A stretch of 64,000 nt of DNA from Allopusillimonas soli (GCF_004153445.1 NZ_SDQC01000003.1:558001-622000), one strand, 5' to 3'; positions 18,467-27,897 are shown, counted from the stretch's first letter. The notes: generated by a model from the sequence alone, not told the origin. Numbers and translations: made by a program.

Positions 18467-20443
18467 ATGCAAACACACTTTTCATCACTCGGCCTGGGTA
18501 ATTTCCTGTGCGAAACCGACGAGCAGGGCATCGCCTGGCTGACGTTCGACTGCCCGGGCATCCCCGTGAACCGCCTGTCCGCACAGGCCCTGCGCGAGTT
18601 GAATCTTGTGCTGGACTATTTTGAGCAAACGCCGCCGTCCGCACTGATCATACAGTCCGGCAAAAAGGCCGGTTTCATCGCCGGCGCCGATATCGACGAG
18701 TTCTCGCAGCTCGACAGCCGCGACAAGGCGATTGAACTGGTGGAACGGGGCTGGAACACTTTTGGCCGCCTGGCCCGCGTGCGCTATCCCACCCTGGCCC
18801 TGATAGACGGGCATTGCATGGGCGGCGGCCTGGAACTGGCACTGGCCTGCCGCTACCGCCTGGCGGTCGATCAGCCCGGCACGGCGCTGTCGCTGCCCGA
18901 GGTCATGCTGGGCATTTTTCCCGGCTGGGGCGGCATGCTGCGGCTGCCGCGTCTTATCGGTGCGCCGGCCGCGCTGGACATGATGCTGACGGGCAGGGCC
19001 CAGAACGCACGCAAGGCGGCAGCACTGGGGCTGGTCGACGCCCGCGTCCCGCCCAGGCTGTGCCGCCGCGCCGCCGCGATGAAGGTACTCGGCGGCGACA
19101 AGCCGCGCCGCGCGGGTGGCCTTCCCGCATTGATGAACCAACCCTTGTTGCGCCCGTTTGTCGCGCGCCAGGCGCAGAAGAAAGTCGACCGCCGCGACCC
19201 AGGGCATCATTACCCCGCGCCGCGCGCCATTCTCGAGATCTGGGCTCGCCACGACGGCAATGCGCTCAAGGCGCCAGACCTGATAGACCGTATCATCGGC
19301 TCGGACACGGCGCGCAACCTGTTGCGCGTCTTCCGCCTGCAGGAGCGACTCAAGGCGTTCGGAAAGCAGGACAAGGGCGCCAGCGCCTTCCGGCATGTGC
19401 ATGTCGTGGGCGCGGGTGTCATGGGTGGCGATATCGCAGCCTGGTGCGCACTCAAGGGTTGTACCGTCACGCTCCAGGATCAGGACCGCGAACGCATTGC
19501 CGCCGCGCAGGGGCGCGCGGGCGCACTCTTTGGCCGCAAGCTGAAGGACAAGCGCCAGGCGCGTGCGGCCTTCGACCGGCTGATCCCCGATCTGACGGGT
19601 GACGGCGTGCGCCACGCCGACGTGGTCATCGAAGCCATCACCGAGAACCCTGACGCCAAGCGGGCACTGTATGCTCAGTTGGAGGAACGCATGAAGAGCG
19701 ACGCGATCCTGGCCACCAACACATCCAGTCTCTCCCTGGAGACGCTGCGCGAGGGCATGCGCGCGCCGCAGCGTTTCATCGGTCTGCATTTCTTCAATCC
19801 GGTCGCCAGCATGCCGCTGGTCGAGATTGTGGAGGCCGACGGCATCGCACCGGAAATCCGGTCGGCCGCCTATGCCTTCGCCGGCTTCATCGGCAAGCTC
19901 CCCCTGCCCGTGCAAAGCACGCCGGGTTTCCTGGTCAATGCCGTGCTGGCGCCCTATATGCTCGAAGCGATGCGCTGCGTGGACGAAGGCATCAAGCCCG
20001 AAGCCCTGGATGCCGCCATGGAGAAATTCGGTATGCCCATGGGGCCCATCGAGCTTGTGGACACGGTGGGCCTGGATATCGCCCGCGATGCCGGCGCGGC
20101 ACTGTCCAGCGGGGCGCGGATGCCCGCCTGCCTGGAGTCCCATCTAAGCCGGGGAGAACTTGGCCGCAAGACTGGCCAGGGCTTCTATGCCTGGAAAAAC
20201 GGCAAGCCCGTCAAGGGCGATCCGGGCACGAGCGCCGCAGGACTGGCACAGCGGCTGGTGACGCCGCTTGTCGACAAGACCCGGGAGCAACTGGAAAAGG
20301 GCGTCGTCGCCGATGCGGACCTGGCCGATGCCGGTGTTATCTTCGGCACGGGCTTTGCCCCGTTTACCGGCGGCCCGCTGCACTATGCCGCATCGACTTC
20401 TCAGGGCGGCAACGATACCGGCCAGCAAGGCATGGCGTCTTGA
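18467..20443 (+). CDS. Bifunctional enoyl-CoA hydratase / 3-hydroxyacyl-CoA dehydrogenase, FadJ/FadB-like
   Basis: The 658-aa protein joins a crotonase domain (about 10-195) to a 3-hydroxyacyl-CoA dehydrogenase domain (about 308-600). Both hydratase glutamates are present, Glu123 in GGGLELALAC and Glu145 in LSLPEVMLG, and the oxyanion GxG context is intact. The Rossmann motif VHVVGAGVMGGDIA is at 311-324, and the dehydrogenase His441 is in GLHFFNP. It is about 55-70 residues shorter than E. coli FadB/FadJ, mainly at the C-terminus. Together with the preceding thiolase it would form the trifunctional beta-oxidation complex. The start is 4 bases after the thiolase stop. Confidence 0.93.
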   Translation: MQTHFSSLGLGNFLCETDEQGIAWLTFDCPGIPVNRLSAQALRELNLVLDYFEQTPPSALIIQSGKKAGFIAGADIDEFSQLDSRDKAIELVERGWNTFGRLARVRYPTLALIDGHCMGGGLELALACRYRLAVDQPGTALSLPEVMLGIFPGWGGMLRLPRLIGAPAALDMMLTGRAQNARKAAALGLVDARVPPRLCRRAAAMKVLGGDKPRRAGGLPALMNQPLLRPFVARQAQKKVDRRDPGHHYPAPRAILEIWARHDGNALKAPDLIDRIIGSDTARNLLRVFRLQERLKAFGKQDKGASAFRHVHVVGAGVMGGDIAAWCALKGCTVTLQDQDRERIAAAQGRAGALFGRKLKDKRQARAAFDRLIPDLTGDGVRHADVVIEAITENPDAKRALYAQLEERMKSDAILATNTSSLSLETLREGMRAPQRFIGLHFFNPVASMPLVEIVEADGIAPEIRSAAYAFAGFIGKLPLPVQSTPGFLVNAVLAPYMLEAMRCVDEGIKPEALDAAMEKFGMPMGPIELVDTVGLDIARDAGAALSSGARMPACLESHLSRGELGRKTGQGFYAWKNGKPVKGDPGTSAAGLAQRLVTPLVDKTREQLEKGVVADADLADAGVIFGTGFAPFTGGPLHYAASTSQGGNDTGQQGMAS

Positions 20444-20533
20444 ATCAATAACTTTATCAATGAACAGCACCGGATCCCGCGCAACCGCTCCAGAGAGGGC
20501 GGCAACCTCTGCAGCAAACAACAGGAGATAAGC

Positions 20534-21808
20534 ATGAAAGCAGCACCAGTACGTTCCCTAGGCATCGTTCCGGCGATCATCTTGAGCATGGGGGCCGCGG
20601 GGGGAGCCCACGCGGCGGGTTTCCAACTGCTGGAGCAAAGCGCCAGCGGGCTGGGCAACGCCTATGCCGGTTCGGCCGCCATCGCCCAGGATGCCAGTAC
20701 CATTTTCTACAACCCCGCCGGCATGATCAAGCTCGACGGCATTAACGTGTCTGGCGGCGTCAATGCCATCCGCCCGTCATTCAAGTTCGGCAATGACGGC
20801 AGCACGGGACCTGGCGGCCTCTGGCCGGTGGGCACCAACACGGGCGGCGATGCCGGGTCATGGGGCCTGGTACCCAATCTGTACGGCTCTTGGCGCATCA
20901 ACCCCGACTGGGCGGTCGGATTGGGCATTGGCGCGCCTTTCGGCCTAATGACCGAGTACGACGATGACTGGATTGGCCGGTTTCACTCGACGAAGTTCAG
21001 CATTGAAAGCATCAACATCAACCCCTCCGTCGCCTACCGCGTGTCTGACCGGCTATCGATAGGTGCGGGTTTGAACTGGATGCACCTGGATGCCGACTAT
21101 CGGCGCGCGGCCATGCTCGGGCCCATGGGACCCGAAGGCCGCGCGGGCGTCAAGATGAACGGGGATGGCTGGGGCTGGAACGTGGGTATGTTGTATGACA
21201 TCACACCGGACACCCGGATCGGGCTGTCGTACCGGTCCGCCGTGAAGATGGATGTAGACGGCGACACCAAGGTCTACGGGCCCGGGCCGGTGGGCGTACT
21301 CATGCGGGCCGACGCGGAAACATCGGTAAAACTGCCCGACACCGCCACGCTCAGTTTCACCCATAACCTGAACGACCGCTGGCAACTGCTGGCCGATGTC
21401 TCATGGACAGGCTGGAGCAAAATCGAATCGCTCGACATCTACAACAGCGGGCCTGTGCCCGATGATAGCCTGGACCTCAAGTTCCGCGATACCTGGCGCA
21501 TAGCCCTCGGCGCCAACTATCGCGCCAGCGAAAAATGGACGTTGCGCGGCGGCATTGCGTGGGATCAGTCACCTGTGCGAGATGCCGAGCATCGCCCCAC
21601 GTCCCTGCCGGACAACGACCGCTACTGGGTGTCGGTGGGCGCGCGCTACAACTTCAGTGAGCGGGCCTCCATCGATGTCGGCTACGCCCATCTGTTTGTG
21701 AAGGACACGGACATCAATAACAATGCGGGTCCAAGCAAGGGTACAGTGCGCGGCGACTACAGCTCCAATGCCAACATCGTCGGCGTGCAGGTTTCGTACC
21801 GGTTCTGA
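20534..21808 (+). CDS. fadL: FadL/TodX-family outer-membrane fatty-acid or hydrocarbon channel
   Basis: FadL proteins are 14-stranded barrels with an N-terminal plug that move long-chain fatty acids across the outer membrane. The 424-aa product has a Sec signal peptide of about 27 residues (ends GGAHA, then AGFQLLEQSASGLG) and the family signature STIFYNPAGM near residue 55. Alternating hydrophobic strands continue to a C-terminal VQVSYRF, the expected barrel end with terminal Phe. An AGGAG ribosome site precedes the ATG. A 90-base gap separates it from the FadB-like gene, the longest gap in the operon, with no terminator in it. Confidence 0.93.
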   Translation: MKAAPVRSLGIVPAIILSMGAAGGAHAAGFQLLEQSASGLGNAYAGSAAIAQDASTIFYNPAGMIKLDGINVSGGVNAIRPSFKFGNDGSTGPGGLWPVGTNTGGDAGSWGLVPNLYGSWRINPDWAVGLGIGAPFGLMTEYDDDWIGRFHSTKFSIESININPSVAYRVSDRLSIGAGLNWMHLDADYRRAAMLGPMGPEGRAGVKMNGDGWGWNVGMLYDITPDTRIGLSYRSAVKMDVDGDTKVYGPGPVGVLMRADAETSVKLPDTATLSFTHNLNDRWQLLADVSWTGWSKIESLDIYNSGPVPDDSLDLKFRDTWRIALGANYRASEKWTLRGGIAWDQSPVRDAEHRPTSLPDNDRYWVSVGARYNFSERASIDVGYAHLFVKDTDINNNAGPSKGTVRGDYSSNANIVGVQVSYRF

Positions 21809-21820
21809 AGCGCCGAAGCC

Positions 21821-22321
21821 ATGAAGCTGTCCACGCTCAGGCGAATTCCGGTGCGCTGGCGCGCCCGGGCCATGCGCCTGGGCTTCAATATGAACCCGGC
21901 CTTCCGTTCCACCGGAGGCCGGGTCGTTCACGTTTCACGCGACCTATGCCACCTGCGCGTGCGGTTGCGGCTCGCGCGGCGCACGCGTAACTTTGTCGGA
22001 TCACTGTACGGCGGTGCGCTGTTTGCCGTCACCGATGGGCCGCATGTCGCCCTGCTGTTGGCTCGCATGCATCGCGACGTCATTATCTGGGACAAGGCGG
22101 CCGCCATCCGCTACCGCCGCCCCGCCTATCGTACGCTCTACGCGGACTTCCATATCAGCGACGAAACGCTGCATGACATCTGCGCCGAACTTGACCGTGA
22201 CCATGAAACATCACGCAAGTTTCTGGTGGAACTGAAGGATCGTGCGGGCACTGTGTACACTGTGGTCGAGCGCATGGTATATATCGCCGATAAGTCGTAC
22301 TACAAGCTCAAAAGGGGATAG
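21821..22321 (+). CDS. DUF4442-domain protein, hotdog-fold thioesterase-like
   Basis: The 166-aa product resembles DUF4442 proteins, which adopt the hotdog fold of acyl-CoA thioesterases. VGSLYGGALFAVTDGPHVALLL (about 64-85) corresponds to the helix-plus-substrate segment of that fold, and IRYRRPAYRTLYADFHI to a following strand. No thioesterase active-site residue can be assigned safely. Its position between fadL and fadD (12 and 5 bases from its neighbours) points to an acyl-CoA or acyl-ACP related job. Confidence 0.8.
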   Translation: MKLSTLRRIPVRWRARAMRLGFNMNPAFRSTGGRVVHVSRDLCHLRVRLRLARRTRNFVGSLYGGALFAVTDGPHVALLLARMHRDVIIWDKAAAIRYRRPAYRTLYADFHISDETLHDICAELDRDHETSRKFLVELKDRAGTVYTVVERMVYIADKSYYKLKRG

Positions 22322-22326
22322 AAACA

Positions 22327-24060
22327 ATGGAACGCATATGGCTTGAGCACTATCCGCCAGGTGTCCCGGCGGACATCGCCGACGAAGCCGCGCGCTATGA
22401 GTCCCTGGTGTCGGTGCTGGAACAAAGCTGCACGGCCTTTGGCGCCAAGACCGCCTATCACAGCATGGGCGCCACCCTTAGCTACGCTGAACTGGACGCG
22501 CAATCGATGCGTTTCGCAGCCTGGCTTCAGTCCCGCGGCATAGGCAAGGGCGATAGGGTCGCGCTGATGATGCCCAATCTGCTTCAATATCCCGTATGCC
22601 TGTTCGGCATCCTGCGCGCCGGCGCGGTGGCGGTCAACACCAACCCACTGTACACACCCGCGGAGCTTGAGCACCAGATGAACGATTCGGGTGCGCGCTG
22701 CATCATCGTCGCGGAGAACTTCGCGCACACTTTGCAGCAGGCGCTGCCCAATATCAAGACACTGGATACCATCGTGGTTACCGCGCTGGGCGACATGCTG
22801 GGCCCGGTCAAGGGCATGCTGGCAAATCTGGTGGCGCGCCACGTGAAGAAGGCCGTGCCGCACTATTCGCTTCCCGGCACATTACGCTTTCGGGATGTCA
22901 TGCGCCAGGCTGAAGACAAGCGCTATGAACGCCCCGTGCTCAACCACGGCGACCTGGCATTTCTCCAGTACACGGGCGGCACCACAGGCGTCGCCAAGGG
23001 GTGCATGCTGACCCACGGCAATATGGTGTCCAATGTCTGCCAGGCCCATGCCTGGGTGAAGCCCTACCTCACGGCCGATACCGAGTGCATCATCACGGCC
23101 CTGCCGCTCTATCATATCTTCGCACTCACGGCCAACTGCCTGGTCTTCATCGTGCTGGGCGCCACCAACGTGCTCATCCTGAACCCGCGGGATATCAAGT
23201 CGGTTATCAAGACCATGAGCCAGCATCGCTTTACGGCGATCACAGGCGTCAACACGCTCTTCAATGCCTTCCTGAATCATCCCGATTTTGCGCGGCTGGA
23301 CTTTTCCTCGCTCAAGTTGACCCTGGGCGGAGGCATGGCTGTGCAGAAAGTCATTGCCGACCGTTGGCTGGCCGCCACCGGAAAGCCGCTGGCCCAGGCC
23401 TATGGCCTGACTGAGACCTCTCCAGCCGTCACCATCAACCCGCTCGACAAAGAGACCTTCACCGGATCCATAGGGCTTCCGGTGCCGTCCACCGATATCG
23501 CGTTCCGCGACAACGACGGCAAGGACGTCGCGCGCGGAGAAAGCGGCGAGATCTGCGTCAAGGGACCACAGGTGACGCCAGGCTACTGGAACCGGCCCGA
23601 GGAAACCCACAAGACCATAGACGATGACGGTTTCCTGCACACTGGCGACATCGGCTATATGGACGAGCAGGGCTATATTTTCATTCATGACCGCAAGAAG
23701 GACATGATTCTGGTATCGGGGTTCAATGTCTATCCGAACGAAGTCGAGGCCGTCGCCATGGAACATCCGGATGTCAAGGAGGTGGCAGCCATTGGCGTAC
23801 CGGACACCCACTCCGGCGAGGTCGTGAAACTGTTCGTGATACGCAAGAACGATCGCGTAACAGCCGAAGAACTGATTGCCCACTGCCGCAGCGAGCTTAC
23901 CGGCTACAAGGTACCCAAGTATGTCGAGTTTCGCGACGATTTGCCGCGCAGCAATGTCGGCAAGGTGCTGCGGCGCGAACTCAAGGATGAAGCAAAGCAG
24001 GAACAAGGCGGCACGCCGGCCGAGGCCGGGCCGGCATCTGAGGAAGGAGCATCGTCATGA
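22327..24060 (+). CDS. fadD: Long-chain-fatty-acid-CoA ligase
   Basis: FadD activates incoming fatty acids with ATP and CoA, coupling FadL transport to oxidation. The 577-aa product has the adenylate-forming P-loop YTGGTTGVAKG at 215-225, the A5-like AYGLTETSPAVT, and the C-terminal hinge and signature HTGDIGYMDEQGYIFIHDRK with SGFNVYPNEVE. The catalytic Lys region GKVLRREL is present near the end. The last 20 residues are Ala/Glu-rich. The stop overlaps the next start by 4 bases (ATGA). Confidence 0.95.
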   Translation: MERIWLEHYPPGVPADIADEAARYESLVSVLEQSCTAFGAKTAYHSMGATLSYAELDAQSMRFAAWLQSRGIGKGDRVALMMPNLLQYPVCLFGILRAGAVAVNTNPLYTPAELEHQMNDSGARCIIVAENFAHTLQQALPNIKTLDTIVVTALGDMLGPVKGMLANLVARHVKKAVPHYSLPGTLRFRDVMRQAEDKRYERPVLNHGDLAFLQYTGGTTGVAKGCMLTHGNMVSNVCQAHAWVKPYLTADTECIITALPLYHIFALTANCLVFIVLGATNVLILNPRDIKSVIKTMSQHRFTAITGVNTLFNAFLNHPDFARLDFSSLKLTLGGGMAVQKVIADRWLAATGKPLAQAYGLTETSPAVTINPLDKETFTGSIGLPVPSTDIAFRDNDGKDVARGESGEICVKGPQVTPGYWNRPEETHKTIDDDGFLHTGDIGYMDEQGYIFIHDRKKDMILVSGFNVYPNEVEAVAMEHPDVKEVAAIGVPDTHSGEVVKLFVIRKNDRVTAEELIAHCRSELTGYKVPKYVEFRDDLPRSNVGKVLRRELKDEAKQEQGGTPAEAGPASEEGASS

Positions 24061-24653
24061 AGGTACCGCGGGCGCTTCATGCCGCTGCCGCGCTGGCTTT
24101 TCTTTCGTGTCTGGTCGTAGTATCGCCCGCTCGGGCAGTCACGATTGCGGGCGTGGATGTGCCCGAGAAGGCAGAGGTTGCCGACCAGGCACTCGTGCTG
24201 AACGGCGCAGGCCTGCGCCAGCGCTTCGTGTTCGATGTCTATGTGGCTGCCCTTTACGTGCCTGCGCCCAGCCACAATGCCAACGACATCATACGCGGCA
24301 CGGGCCCGCGCCGCATTGCGCTGACGCTGCTGCGCGACATAGACGGGAGTACGCTCCTGGATGCCCTAAACGAAGGCCTGGGCGAGAACTGCACGCTGGA
24401 GGAACTCAACGCGTTGCAGCCGGCGCTGGCTCGCTTTTCCGCCGTCATGGACAAGGCGGGCGACGGCGCAGAGGGCGACACGATCATGCTGGACATCGTA
24501 CCCGGTGGCGTCGCCGTCTGGGTACGCGGCCAGCCGCTGGGCACTGTGCAAGACCCAGCCTTGGGCCCGGCCCTGCTGCGGGTATGGCTAGGGGAAAAGC
24601 CCGCACAGGCTGACCTGAAAGATGCGCTTCTGGGCAAGCTGCAGCCCAACTGA
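24057..24653 (+). CDS. Secreted chalcone isomerase-like (CHI-like) protein
   Basis: The 198-aa product starts with a likely signal peptide (about 27 residues, ending SPARA) followed by VTIAGVDVPEKAEVADQALVLNGAGLR and FDVYVAALYVPAPSHN, which mark the bacterial chalcone-isomerase-like family. Bacteria lack flavonoid synthesis; related plant fatty-acid-binding proteins of this fold bind fatty acids. Location at the end of a fatty-acid operon, translationally coupled to fadD, supports a periplasmic lipid-binding or lipid-processing role, which remains an inference. A bidirectional terminator follows. Confidence 0.85.
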   Translation: MKVPRALHAAAALAFLSCLVVVSPARAVTIAGVDVPEKAEVADQALVLNGAGLRQRFVFDVYVAALYVPAPSHNANDIIRGTGPRRIALTLLRDIDGSTLLDALNEGLGENCTLEELNALQPALARFSAVMDKAGDGAEGDTIMLDIVPGGVAVWVRGQPLGTVQDPALGPALLRVWLGEKPAQADLKDALLGKLQPN

Positions 24654-24688
24654 GGCGTCCCGCCAGTTCCGGGGCGGTAGCCACGTAA

Positions 24689-24721
24689 AAAAGCCCGGAA
24701 GCTTGCGCTTTCCGGGCTTTT
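24689..24721. terminator. Bidirectional terminator between the fatty-acid operon and rpsQ
   Basis: AAAAGCCCGGAA (24689-24700) pairs with TTCCGGGCTTTT (24710-24721) around a 9-base loop. Flanking A and T runs give a U-tract in each direction. It ends the plus-strand fad operon and the minus-strand S10 transcript after rpsQ, confirming that rpsQ and rplN are not on one transcript. Confidence 0.93.
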
Positions 24722-24737
24722 TTACAGGCGTGCCGTC

Positions 24738-25019
24738 TTAGATGACGCGAGCCGCTTCGAGCAGGCGCACGACGGTCCAGGACTTGTCGCGGGAGATCGG
24801 ACGGCCTTCCGCGATTTCCACTGTATCGCCTTCGTTGTACTGGTTGTTTTCATCATGCGCCTTGTAGCGATTGGAACGCACAATGATTTTGCCAAAGATG
24901 GGATGCTTGACGCGGCGCTCAACGCGCACGACCACTGTCTTGTCCATCTTGTTGCTGACAACGCGGCCAATCAGCGTACGCTGGCGCTTTGCCGGTTGGG
25001 TGGTTTGGGTTTCGCTCAT
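24738..25019 (-). CDS. rpsQ: 30S ribosomal protein S17
   Basis: S17 is a primary 16S-binding OB-fold protein. The 93-aa product has [20 protein letters not shown] and [16 protein letters not shown]. It is the final gene of the S10 cluster here; a strong terminator lies 16 bases beyond its stop. In the usual order the next gene would be rplN, which is 15 kb away. Confidence 0.98.
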   Translation of the reverse strand: MSETQTTQPAKRQRTLIGRVVSNKMDKTVVVRVERRVKHPIFGKIIVRSNRYKAHDENNQYNEGDTVEIAEGRPISRDKSWTVVRLLEAARVI

Positions 25020-25020
25020 G

Positions 25021-25212
25021 TTACTTTCCTGCGTTCTCAGTCATGATGGTACGGACACGCGCGATGTCGCGACGCACCTTACCAAGCTGGCTGGTGTTGG
25101 AAAGCTGCTGGGTGGCACGCTGCATGCGCAGATTGAAGTGTGCCTTTAGCAGGCTTTCGAGCTCCGTGTTGAGCTCGGCGGCAGATTTGGAACGGAGTTC
25201 GCTGGCTTTCAT
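25021..25212 (-). CDS. rpmC: 50S ribosomal protein L29
   Basis: The 63-aa two-helix protein starts [19 protein letters not shown] and has [20 protein letters not shown], the L29 signature. L29 lies at the tunnel exit near trigger-factor and SRP sites. Its stop is one base from the rpsQ start. Confidence 0.97.
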   Translation of the reverse strand: MKASELRSKSAAELNTELESLLKAHFNLRMQRATQQLSNTSQLGKVRRDIARVRTIMTENAGK

Positions 25213-25223
25213 GTCTGGTCTCC

Positions 25224-25640
25224 TTAAGCGCCGACACGCCGCGACACGAAGGTCGTGGAAATGGGCAGCTTGGCGGCGGCCAGGCGGAAAGCTTCACGTG
25301 CAAGCTCTTCGCTTACACCTTCCATTTCGTACAACACCTTGCCGGGTTGGATTTCGGCGACCCAGTATTCGGGATTGCCCTTTCCGTTACCCATACGAAC
25401 TTCGGCAGGTTTCTGCGAAATGGGTTTGTCCGGAAAGATGCGGATCCAGATACGGCCGCCACGCTTGATGTGACGGTTGATTGCTCGACGGGCGGATTCG
25501 ATCTGGCGAGCCGTAAGGCGGCCGCGGCCAGTGGCCTTGAGACCGAATTCCCCGAACGATACTTGTGCGCCGCGCGTCGCCAGGCCTGTATTACGGCCTT
25601 TTTGCTCCTTGCGGTATTTCCTGCGGGAAGGTTGCAGCAT
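25224..25640 (-). CDS. rplP: 50S ribosomal protein L16
   Basis: L16 organises the A-site region of the 50S. The 138-aa product begins [19 protein letters not shown] and carries [20 protein letters not shown] and [20 protein letters not shown]. The Arg hydroxylated by YcfD-type enzymes lies in this second block in E. coli. It is 2 bases after rpsC. Confidence 0.98.
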   Translation of the reverse strand: MLQPSRRKYRKEQKGRNTGLATRGAQVSFGEFGLKATGRGRLTARQIESARRAINRHIKRGGRIWIRIFPDKPISQKPAEVRMGNGKGNPEYWVAEIQPGKVLYEMEGVSEELAREAFRLAAAKLPISTTFVSRRVGA

Positions 25641-25642
25641 GT

Positions 25643-26440
25643 TTATTCTCCTTCGGACGCGGCAGGCGCGGCAGCAGCCGGCGCACCTGCGTCTTTGCGC
25701 GGGCCGCGGCCACGTCCGCCCGGACGACGGCCTTCAGGGCGATCGCCACGGGGGCGACGCTGGCGACGCTCGTCTTCGCGCGGCGCGGCGGTTTCTGCAG
25801 GGTACTCGCCGTTAGGCAGCATGTCGCCCTTGTAGACCCAAACCTTGATGCCAATGATGCCGTAAGTCGTCTGGGCTTCAGAGGTACCGTAGTCGATGTT
25901 GGCGCGCAGGGTGTGCAGAGGCACACGGCCTTCGCGATACCATTCGGTACGGGCAATCTCGATGCCGTTCAGACGGCCGGAACTCATGATCTTGATGCCT
26001 TGGGCACCAAGACGCATCGCGTTCTGCATGGCGCGCTTCATGGCGCGACGGAACATGATGCGCTTTTCCAGCTGCTGGGCAATTGAATCTGCAATGAGCT
26101 GGGCATCGGTTTCCGGCTTGCGGATTTCCTCGATGTTGACGTGCACAGGCACGCCCATGAGGCGCTGCAGGTCGGATTTGAGGTTCTCGATGTCTTCGCC
26201 GCGCTTGCCGATCACGACACCAGGGCGGGCCGAGAAAATCGTGATGCGGGCGTTCTTGGCAGGACGTTCGATGACGACGCGGCCAACGGATGCATTCTTG
26301 AGCTTCTTCTTGAGATACTCGCGCACACGGATGTCTTCAGTCAGCATGCCGCCGAACTGCTTGTCGTCGGCGTACCAACGCGAGCTCCAGTTACGGTTGA
26401 CGGCGAGGCGGAACCCAATCGGGTGTATTTTCTGTCCCAT
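25643..26440 (-). CDS. rpsC: 30S ribosomal protein S3
   Basis: S3 forms part of the mRNA entry channel helicase. The 265-aa product has the KH domain (about 40-105, including [20 protein letters not shown]) and the S3 C-terminal domain ([20 protein letters not shown]). It is about 30 residues longer than the E. coli protein because of a disordered Arg/Gly/Pro/Ala-rich tail after residue 225 (for example [17 protein letters not shown]). Such tails are common in this family. Confidence 0.98.
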   Translation of the reverse strand: MGQKIHPIGFRLAVNRNWSSRWYADDKQFGGMLTEDIRVREYLKKKLKNASVGRVVIERPAKNARITIFSARPGVVIGKRGEDIENLKSDLQRLMGVPVHVNIEEIRKPETDAQLIADSIAQQLEKRIMFRRAMKRAMQNAMRLGAQGIKIMSSGRLNGIEIARTEWYREGRVPLHTLRANIDYGTSEAQTTYGIIGIKVWVYKGDMLPNGEYPAETAAPREDERRQRRPRGDRPEGRRPGGRGRGPRKDAGAPAAAAPAASEGE

Positions 26441-26449
26441 TGTGACTCC

Positions 26450-26779
26450 TTAAGCCCCGACCTTGACCACGATGTGGCAGGTCTGCTTTTCGATACGGTT
26501 ACCGCGGCCCTTTGCACGGGCGGAGAAACGCTTCATCGACTGCCCCTTGTCCACATAGATGGTCGTGACCTTGAGCTCATCGATATCGGCGCCGTCGTTA
26601 TGCTCGGCGTTGGCGATGGCGGACTCCAGCGCCTTCTTGAGGATGCCCGCGGCTTTCTTGGGCGTGAACGTCAGGATATTCAGCGCCTGAGCAACGGACT
26701 TGCCACGGATGAGATCCGCAACAAGGCGCGTTTTCTGGGCGGAAATATGGACGCCACGGATAATAGCTGTAGTTTCCAT
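26450..26779 (-). CDS. rplV: 50S ribosomal protein L22
   Basis: L22 lines the exit tunnel with its beta-hairpin. The ATG at 26779 gives 109 residues starting [20 protein letters not shown]; a GTG codon directly before it is also in frame. The hairpin segment [20 protein letters not shown]-like sequence is intact, with no deletion of the macrolide-resistance type. It directly abuts rpsS. Confidence 0.97.
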   Translation of the reverse strand: METTAIIRGVHISAQKTRLVADLIRGKSVAQALNILTFTPKKAAGILKKALESAIANAEHNDGADIDELKVTTIYVDKGQSMKRFSARAKGRGNRIEKQTCHIVVKVGA

Positions 26780-26782
26780 CAC

Positions 26783-27058
26783 TTACCTCTTGGACTTTTT
26801 GTCCGCGGCATGACCCTTGAAGGTACGGGTCAGCGCGAACTCGCCGAGTTTGTGACCGACCATGTTCTCGTTGATGTACACGGGAACATGCTGGCGGCCA
26901 TTGTGCACAGCAATCGTCAGCCCAATGAATTCGGGCAGGATGGTGGAACGGCGCGACCAGGTCTTGATCGGCTTTTTGTCTTTGCCTTCGACGGCCGCAT
27001 CGACCTTCTTGATCAGATGCGCATCGACGAATGGGCCTTTCTTGATCGAACGTGACAT
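26783..27058 (-). CDS. rpsS: 30S ribosomal protein S19
   Basis: S19 binds the 30S head with S13. The 91-aa product starts [19 protein letters not shown] and has [20 protein letters not shown] and [20 protein letters not shown]. It lies between rplB (11-base gap) and rplV. Confidence 0.98.
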   Translation of the reverse strand: MSRSIKKGPFVDAHLIKKVDAAVEGKDKKPIKTWSRRSTILPEFIGLTIAVHNGRQHVPVYINENMVGHKLGEFALTRTFKGHAADKKSKR

Positions 27059-27069
27059 GTGTTCGCCCC

Positions 27070-27897
27070 TTACTTGCGCTTGCGACGCGAGACAATCATA
27101 TTGTCTGTGCGTTTGTTACGACGGGTGCGATAGCCCTTGGTCGGGGTACCCCATGGGGACACCGGCTCGCGGCCCTCGCCTGTACGGCCTTCACCACCAC
27201 CGTGCGGGTGATCCACCGGGTTCATGGCGACACCACGAACGGTTGGGCGGATACCACGCCAGCGCATGGCGCCAGCCTTGCCATATTGACGCAAGCTATG
27301 ATCTTGGTTGCCGACTTCGCCGATGGTTGCACGGCAGTCGATGTGGACGCGGCGGACTTCGCCCGAACGCAGGCGAACCTGCGCGTACGTGCCTTCGCGC
27401 GCCAGCAGGACTGCGGAGGCGCCTGCCGAGCGGGCCATCTGCGCGCCCTTGCCAGGCATCATCTCGATGCAATGTATGGTTGCACCGACCGGGATGTTGC
27501 GAATGGGCAGCGTATTGCCCGCGCGGATGGGTGCTTCCAGACCGGACAACAGCGTTGCGCCGACCTGAAGGCCGCGCGGTGCAATGATGTAGCGACGCTC
27601 GCCGTCGGCATAGCACAGCAGGGCGATATGCGCGGTGCGGTTGGGGTCGTACTCGAGGCGCTCGACCTTGGCCGGGATGCCGTCTTTGTTGCGGCGGAAA
27701 TCGATGACGCGGTAGTGCTGCTTGTGACCGCCTCCACGATGGCGCACCGTGATGTGGCCGTTGTTGTTGCGACCCGAGCCACGGGCCTGCTTTTCGAGCA
27801 GGGCCGCATAGGGGGCGCCTTTGTGCAGGTCAGCGTGCACAACCTTGACCATGCCGCGGCGACCGGCGGACGTTGGCTTGACTTTAACGAGAGCCAT
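27070..27897 (-). CDS. rplB: 50S ribosomal protein L2
   Basis: L2 supports the peptidyl-transferase centre. The 275-aa product contains [16 protein letters not shown]-type core sequence and the conserved [20 protein letters not shown] loop, with the essential His (His229 in E. coli numbering) in VDHPHGGG. It abuts rplW with no gap. Confidence 0.98.
   Translation of the reverse strand: MALVKVKPTSAGRRGMVKVVHADLHKGAPYAALLEKQARGSGRNNNGHITVRHRGGGHKQHYRVIDFRRNKDGIPAKVERLEYDPNRTAHIALLCYADGERRYIIAPRGLQVGATLLSGLEAPIRAGNTLPIRNIPVGATIHCIEMMPGKGAQMARSAGASAVLLAREGTYAQVRLRSGEVRRVHIDCRATIGEVGNQDHSLRQYGKAGAMRWRGIRPTVRGVAMNPVDHPHGGGEGRTGEGREPVSPWGTPTKGYRTRRNKRTDNMIVSRRKRK

Noticed and set aside
9606-24737. 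Genomic island or prophage carrying the fatty-acid operon
   Set aside because: No integrase, transposase, tRNA target duplication or direct repeats were seen at the borders, and base composition by eye matches the surroundings. Transfer cannot be excluded but has no positive evidence.
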